From contig JACFNW010000184.1 of assembly GCA_019454665.1 (NCBI GenBank), positions 1-5,306 on the forward strand: a stretch of 5,306 bases of DNA, given 5' to 3'. The DNA comes from Fimbriimonadaceae bacterium. GTDB lineage: Bacteria > Armatimonadota > Fimbriimonadia > Fimbriimonadales > Fimbriimonadaceae. Numbering within the stretch: position 1 is the stretch's first letter; each line of letters opens with the position of its first letter. The position numbers and the translations under genes were made by a program. This document shows positions 1 to 5,306 of this stretch, one piece after another. The notes below the pieces were generated by a model, which was given only the letters and a program-made list of their open reading frames with translations, had not been told where the DNA came from and did not search any database.

Positions 1-1
1 C

Positions 2-697
2 GGCTCGCCCCTCACGGAGTGTTGGGACGCGGGCGACGTCGTCTTGCCCGAGGATGACGCCGATGGGGAAGTCGCCGCGATCGAAGAGGCCGTCGCCTCG
101 CTGGGAGTTGGCGAGCGGCTGGTGTTGTTCGGCGGTGACAACGGCCTGACTCGGGGCGCGGTGCGTGGGCTGGCCCGTGCCCGACGCGTCGCTCTCGAAC
201 GCGTTGGAGCCATCACTTTGGACGCCCATTTCGACTTGCGCTCGACCGAAGGCGGGCCGATGAACGGCAACCCGATTCGGGGCCTGCTGGAAGACGGCCT
301 GCCGGGCCGGAATGTGGTGCAGGTGGGCATCCAGCCGTTCGCCAATTCGCCCGCTTACGCTGCAGTCGCCAAGGATTCGGGCATCCACGTCGTCCGAGCC
401 GAAGACATGAGTCTGGCCGAGGGGGTCGTGCGTGGCCTCGCGTCGCTGGCGGCGCGGGTGGATTGGATCTACGCGGACATTGACCTCGACGTGATGGATC
501 GCGCGTTTGCGCCTGGATGCCCGGGCAGCCGGCCGGGTGGGGCGAGCCCTCGCGAGTTGTTGCAGGCCGTCTCGCACCTGAAGAGGCATCCGCAGGTGGT
601 CGCGTTGGACCTCGTCGAGTTGGACCCCTCGAAGGACATCAACGAGGCGACGGCGTTGGCTGCGGCGCGGGTCTTCTTGGAGATCGTCTCGCCGTGA
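2..697 (+). CDS. hutG: Formimidoylglutamase-like ureohydrolase (5' end missing)
   Basis: The reading frame is open from the left edge, so the N-terminus lies outside the window; a TTG at 44 is only an internal candidate start. The protein belongs to the arginase/agmatinase/formimidoylglutamase superfamily of binuclear manganese hydrolases. Visible motifs are GGDN (131-142), DAHFDLR (221-241), DLDVMDRAFAPG (482-517) and an LVELDPS segment with Glu at 617-619. The DAHFDLR form and the directly coupled hutI downstream favour formimidoylglutamase, which hydrolyses N-formimidoyl-L-glutamate to glutamate and formamide in the cytoplasm, over agmatinase or arginase. One oddity is that the His normally following GGD or GGG, a metal ligand in the family, is Asn here. 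The GTGTP-like loop of agmatinases is replaced by GCPGSRPGG. My recollection is that some actinobacterial-type homologues also carry GGDN, so this may be a subfamily trait. Family is certain; substrate is inferred largely from context. Confidence 0.8.
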   Translation, partial: GSPLTECWDAGDVVLPEDDADGEVAAIEEAVASLGVGERLVLFGGDNGLTRGAVRGLARARRVALERVGAITLDAHFDLRSTEGGPMNGNPIRGLLEDGLPGRNVVQVGIQPFANSPAYAAVAKDSGIHVVRAEDMSLAEGVVRGLASLAARVDWIYADIDLDVMDRAFAPGCPGSRPGGASPRELLQAVSHLKRHPQVVALDLVELDPSKDINEATALAAARVFLEIVSP

Positions 698-3600
698 GGC
701 CGTTGGTCGTCGGGCAATGTGGTCAGATCGTGACCATGCAGGGCCCCAAGCGCGCGCGGGTCGGTTCCGAGATGGGCGATATCGGCTTGATCACGGACGC
801 GGCGATGATCGTTCGCGACGGCAAGATCGAGGCGGTCGGCCCCCAAGACGAGATCGAATGGATCGCGCCCGCCGATGCGGACTACTGCGATGCCGGGGGG
901 AGGCTGATCACCCCGGGTCTGGTGGATGCGCACACGCACTTGGTGTTTGGTGGCGACCGTTTGGACGATTTCGAGGCGCGAAGCCAAGGGAAGACTTATG
1001 CCGAGATCGCGACTGACGGTGGCGGCATCTGGCGGACCGTTGGGGCCACGCGCCCTCTGAACACAGAGGAGCTAGCGAAGAGGGCTTCCCACCACTTCGA
1101 CCTGTTGGGACGACACGGTACGACGATAGCGGAAGCGAAAACGGGTTACGCTCTAGACCGGGATGGCGAACTCCGCAGCCTGCGGGCGTTGCAGTCCTTG
1201 CGGCCACGGGTCGTGCCTACGTTGCTCGCCGCGCATGCCTACCCCAAGGACCAAGACCCCGAAGCCTATCTCGCCATGGTCTGCGGTGAACTCGTGCCCT
1301 TGGCGGCGCGCGAGGAACTGGCGCGGGACGTGGACGTCTTCGTCGAAGAGGGTTACTTTTCGCACGAGGACGCCGAGCGCCTGGCTTTGGCGGCGCGGGC
1401 GCACGGGCTGGGGCTGCGGATGCACGTGGACCAACTGGCGGATTCGGGCGGGGCGGTGTTGGCGGCACGCCTGGGCGCCCGGACGGCCGACCACTTGGAG
1501 CACACGGGCGCCGACGGCATCGCCGCGCTCGTGGAAGCGGGTGTGGCGCCGGTGCTGTTGCCCGGTTCGGTTTGGGGGCTGGGTCTATCCCGCTACCCGC
1601 TGGGCAGGGAGATGGTGGACGCGGGGCTGCCCGTCGTGCTCGCGACCGACTTCAACCCGGGTTCTTCGCCCGTTCCTTCGTTGCCGTTCTGCATGGCGCT
1701 CGCGTGCCGCTTCATGCGAATGACTCCCGCCGAGTGCCTGACGGCGGTTACCGTGAACGCAGCGGCCACGTTGGGCTTGGAAACGTCGCATGGCGCGCTC
1801 ATGCCCGGTATGGCGGCGGACTTCGCAGTCTGGGAGGCGGAGGACTATCGAGAATTGGCGTATTGGCCAGATGTAGCCACGGTGCACGGGCTCCCCGGCA
1901 TCTGTTACAATCTGAATTTTAGATGAACAATTTGGCGCGGGGGGGGGGAGTGTGCGACTTTGTCGTATGATGGGACCGAAATGAAGCCGATCTTGGCCTT
2001 GGCGTTATTGGGAGCGGTTGCTTTGGTGGCGATGGGAGCCAACTATGCGTTGAACGGCGGGTCCGCGTGTTGCCAGCCATACAATGCCTGTTGCCAGGAG
2101 TGCACCGAGGTGGTACCGAACGTGAAGTGGGCGAAGCGTGCATCGTTTGGAAACAAGCTGTTCACCGGGAGCACGGGATGCGCTTGGTCCAAGGTCACGT
2201 GTCCAAAGATCAAATACTATTCCAACGCGGCTTGTACAGCTTATATTGAAGATGCGCCGACGGCTCAGGAGAGGCCGCAGTGCACAGAGGCGGGCGGGGA
2301 CTGCATGTGGGGTCAACCGCCAGACTGATTGGACACGACGTATCCGGAGAAACCTTCAGATGAACAACGCAATCTTGACTTCGACACGGGGCTTCATGGG
2401 CCTAGTCTTGGTGAGCGGAATGGTGCTTGCGTCATGGAGCTGCGTGGTGGGCCTTGCCCAAACGCAAGACCTCTCTGTGCGCTGTCTGGACAATTTGGGC
2501 AAGCTGGGCCAAGCCACCTTGCTCTACGCCGCAGCCAACGACGACAAGCTGCCTCCGATGGTGACCTACGGGCTGAGTTGGCCCCAACACGGCAAGGAGA
2601 TTCCCAGTAAGCCGGTGGAATGGAAAGCCGCGCTGACGACCGTCGGAGGCTTGGAGCCCGAGCACTTCTTCTGCCCCGCGCACGACCCCAAGGTCCACGG
2701 CGAGGAATCCTGGGAGGGCGAGAAGGCGGCCACGTTCGGTTACCGGATGATCTTTGTCCACGGCCTAGGCGCACTTACCGGGGGTAAGCAAGAGATGTGG
2801 GAAGCCGTGGGCGCTGACGGAACTCTGAGCTTCTCGCTTGCGGCGATCGAGCACCCGCGGAAAGTGGCCTACCTGGAGGATCTGGTCTTCACCGTCTTCA
2901 CCGACGGCAGACCGAGCATGGTCACGCCCCACGGCCGATACACGTCGCGGCTCTACTTCGACGGTCATGCGGCCATGAACCTTCGTAACCAAGCCTACGC
3001 TCCGCCTCCCGATTGGCAGACACGCAAGGGCCGCTGAACTCGGGGTAAAACCGCGTTGTGAACAAAGGCGTTTGGACGATGGCGGCAGCCGCGCTTGCGG
3101 CCCTGATGGTGTTTGGCTGTCAGCAGGGCGGCGGCACAACAGAGGGCAAAGAAACCTCGGACAAGAAACTGCGCATCGCCGTGATCCCCAAGGGCTCGAC
3201 CCACGAGTTCTGGAAGTCGGTGCAAGCCGGCGCCAACGAAGCGGGTTCGGAACTCGGCGTGGAGGTCATCTGGAAAGGCCCCATGAAGGAGGACGACCGC
3301 GAGGACCAGATCAAGGTCGTCGAGGACTTTGTGGCGCAGGGCGTGGACGGCATCGTGCTGGCGCCGCTCGACGACACGGCCCTTCGCATCCCCGTCACCC
3401 AGGCGCAAGGCGCAAACATCCCCGTGCTGATCATCGACTCGGGACTCAAGGACGTGGACACCGTCAGCTTCGTTGCCACGGACAACTTTGAAGCGGGGAA
3501 GAGCGCCGGGCAGAAGATGCTCGACCTGTTGCCCAACGGCGGCCGGCTGCTCGTGCTGCGCTACCAAGAGGGCTCGGCCAGCACCCACGAGCGCGAGGAG

Positions 3601-5306
3601 GGCTTCCTCTCGGTCGTCAAGGGCGTCCCGAAGGTCTCGATCGTCAGCGACAACCAATACGCGGGGGCGACCACCGAAACCGCCCAGGCGGCCAGCGAGC
3701 GCCTGATCGAGCGGTTCCGCGAGGGCTCGGGCGTCGGCTTCGATGCCGTGTATTGCCCCAACGAGTCAAGCACGTTCGGCATGCTCCGTGCGTTGCAGGA
3801 TGCGGGGCTGGCGGGCAAGGTGCGCTTCGTGGGCTTCGACTCGTCGACCAAGCTGGTCGAGGGGCTGGAGAAGGGCGAGATCGACGCGCTCGTGGTCCAG
3901 AACCCATTCCTGATGGGCAAGCTGGGCGTCGAGGCGATGGTCAAGCACCTGAAGAAGGAATCGGTCGAGAAGCGCGTGGATACGGGCGCGAAGGTGGTGG
4001 ACAAGGCCAACATGGCCGACCCCGAGATCGCGCGGCTCATCGGGCGCTAGGCCCGGTCGGGACGCTCCGATTCGCGGCACCACCCACTGAACTCGATGCC
4101 CCGTCGGGGCGTTCAAGCGGATCATGCTCATCCTCGCGATCGCCCTCGCCCTGGCTCCCGCGCAGGAGCCGACCGTGACCGATCTTCTGCACGCCTACTA
4201 CGACGGCGTGTTCCAAGACCTGAGCCTGACCGAAGGGAAGTGGGTCGAGGTGGAGCAGAACGGGAAGGCGGTTCGACGCTGGCAACCCGCCCGGTTCGGA
4301 GTCAGCCGCATCCGTGGCACTCCGGTCGTGGGCCAGCACTACCTCGATTGGACGGCGCTCTCGCGCAAAGCCGCGGAAGAAGCCAAAGCCAATGGCGTCG
4401 AGTACTTTGCCACGGTCTACGGCAATGGCGGAAAGCCCCTGTCCGCCGAAACTCTGGCCAAACGCTTTGGGCCGGAGGCCGTCAACTCGACCTCGATGAA
4501 CATCAAAGGCATCAACCCCGATAACCACCTGAAGTTTGCCAAGTTGGCCTTGGAGCCTATCCGCAAGGGAAGTACCCTGCAACGGAAGGTCGACACGTGG
4601 ATGCTTGAGGCGCGTGGCGTGTTCCTCTCCAAGCCCGAATGCCTCAAGTGTCATGCGGGAATGAAGGTCGGCGACCCGGTGGCCGTGATGGTCTACGGGA
4701 CGCGCCGCTAGAGCGACCGCACCCATTCGCCCGAGCCGCCCGCCCAGCGGACGTCCATGCGGTTGCCGCGAGACACGTACTCCACCGTCGTCGGCACGGG
4801 CACTTCGGGCAGTCGCCGCTCGCCCACGCCGTACACCGAGTAGCCAAGCCGCAAACGTCCTCCCTCTCGCGTCCATTGTCCCTCGCCCCACGGGGCATCC
4901 TGACCCGAGCAGCCAAACTCGAAGCGCCCGTCGCGGAAGAGCTTGAGTTGGCAGTCCGCGCCGCCCTGCAAGGGCAGCGGGCCGGTCCACCTGCCTGTGA
5001 TGTCGGACTGAGCGCACCCGAAGCACGCGGCGAGGGCGATGGCCCACAATGGCCCCATGAGCTTGGTGGTGCCCGTGGCGCACGACTTCAGTTGCCCGTG
5101 GTGCTGGATCGCGATGTCGCAGATTCGGCGCATGCGTGAAGAGTTCGACATCGTCATCGAATGGCGTGGGTACGAGTTGTATCCCGAGCCGATGGCGCTG
5201 AACGACTTTACTCCGGAATCGCCCTCAGATGGTGAAAGGCCTCGCAAGCCGACGCGCCTCGAACTCGCCTACGCCGCCGAAGACCTCGACTTCCCGCCGT
5301 TCCCGC

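Overview
The window is high-GC bacterial DNA with very tight gene packing: overlapping start and stop codons and mostly short gaps. It codes almost throughout on the + strand, with one small gene on the - strand near the right end. Proteins of the H-X9-DG type (prepilin-processing-associated), an orphan sugar-binding lipoprotein and a Tll0287-like haem protein together suggest an environmental Gram-negative-type lineage such as Armatimonadota (Fimbriimonadia-like) or a Planctomycetes-type relative. This placement is inferred from gene style only; no marker gene is present.

Layout. Positions 2-697 hold the 3' part of a formimidoylglutamase-like ureohydrolase (hutG), which continues beyond the left edge. 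It is translationally coupled through a GTGA overlap to hutI (imidazolonepropionase, 694-1926). Together these are the last two steps of histidine degradation: imidazolonepropionate to formimidoylglutamate to glutamate plus formamide. A 54-base gap with a possible extended -10 promoter and a run of ten G precedes a group of exported proteins on the + strand. These are a small ten-cysteine secreted protein of unknown family (1981-2328), a degenerate pseudopilin-like H-X9-DG protein (2360-3037), a sugar-type ABC substrate-binding lipoprotein (3058-4050) and a Tll0287-like/DUF3365 c-type haem protein (4124-4711).

The right end has an unusually compact arrangement. A 116-residue lipoprotein on the - strand (4708-5058) shares a CTAG with the stop of the haem protein and a CATG with the start of the next + strand gene. 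That next gene is a DsbA/FrnE-like thiol oxidoreductase with a CPWC motif (5057 to the right edge, incomplete), so the lipoprotein gene has no intergenic DNA on either side.

The hut pair forms a clear pathway unit. The following four genes share only orientation, short spacing and export signals, so a common role is not demonstrated. No RNA genes, CRISPR arrays, insertion sequences or convincing rho-independent terminators were seen. The best candidates for undescribed biology are the Cys-rich secreted protein and the H-X9-DG protein that has lost its pilin processing signature.
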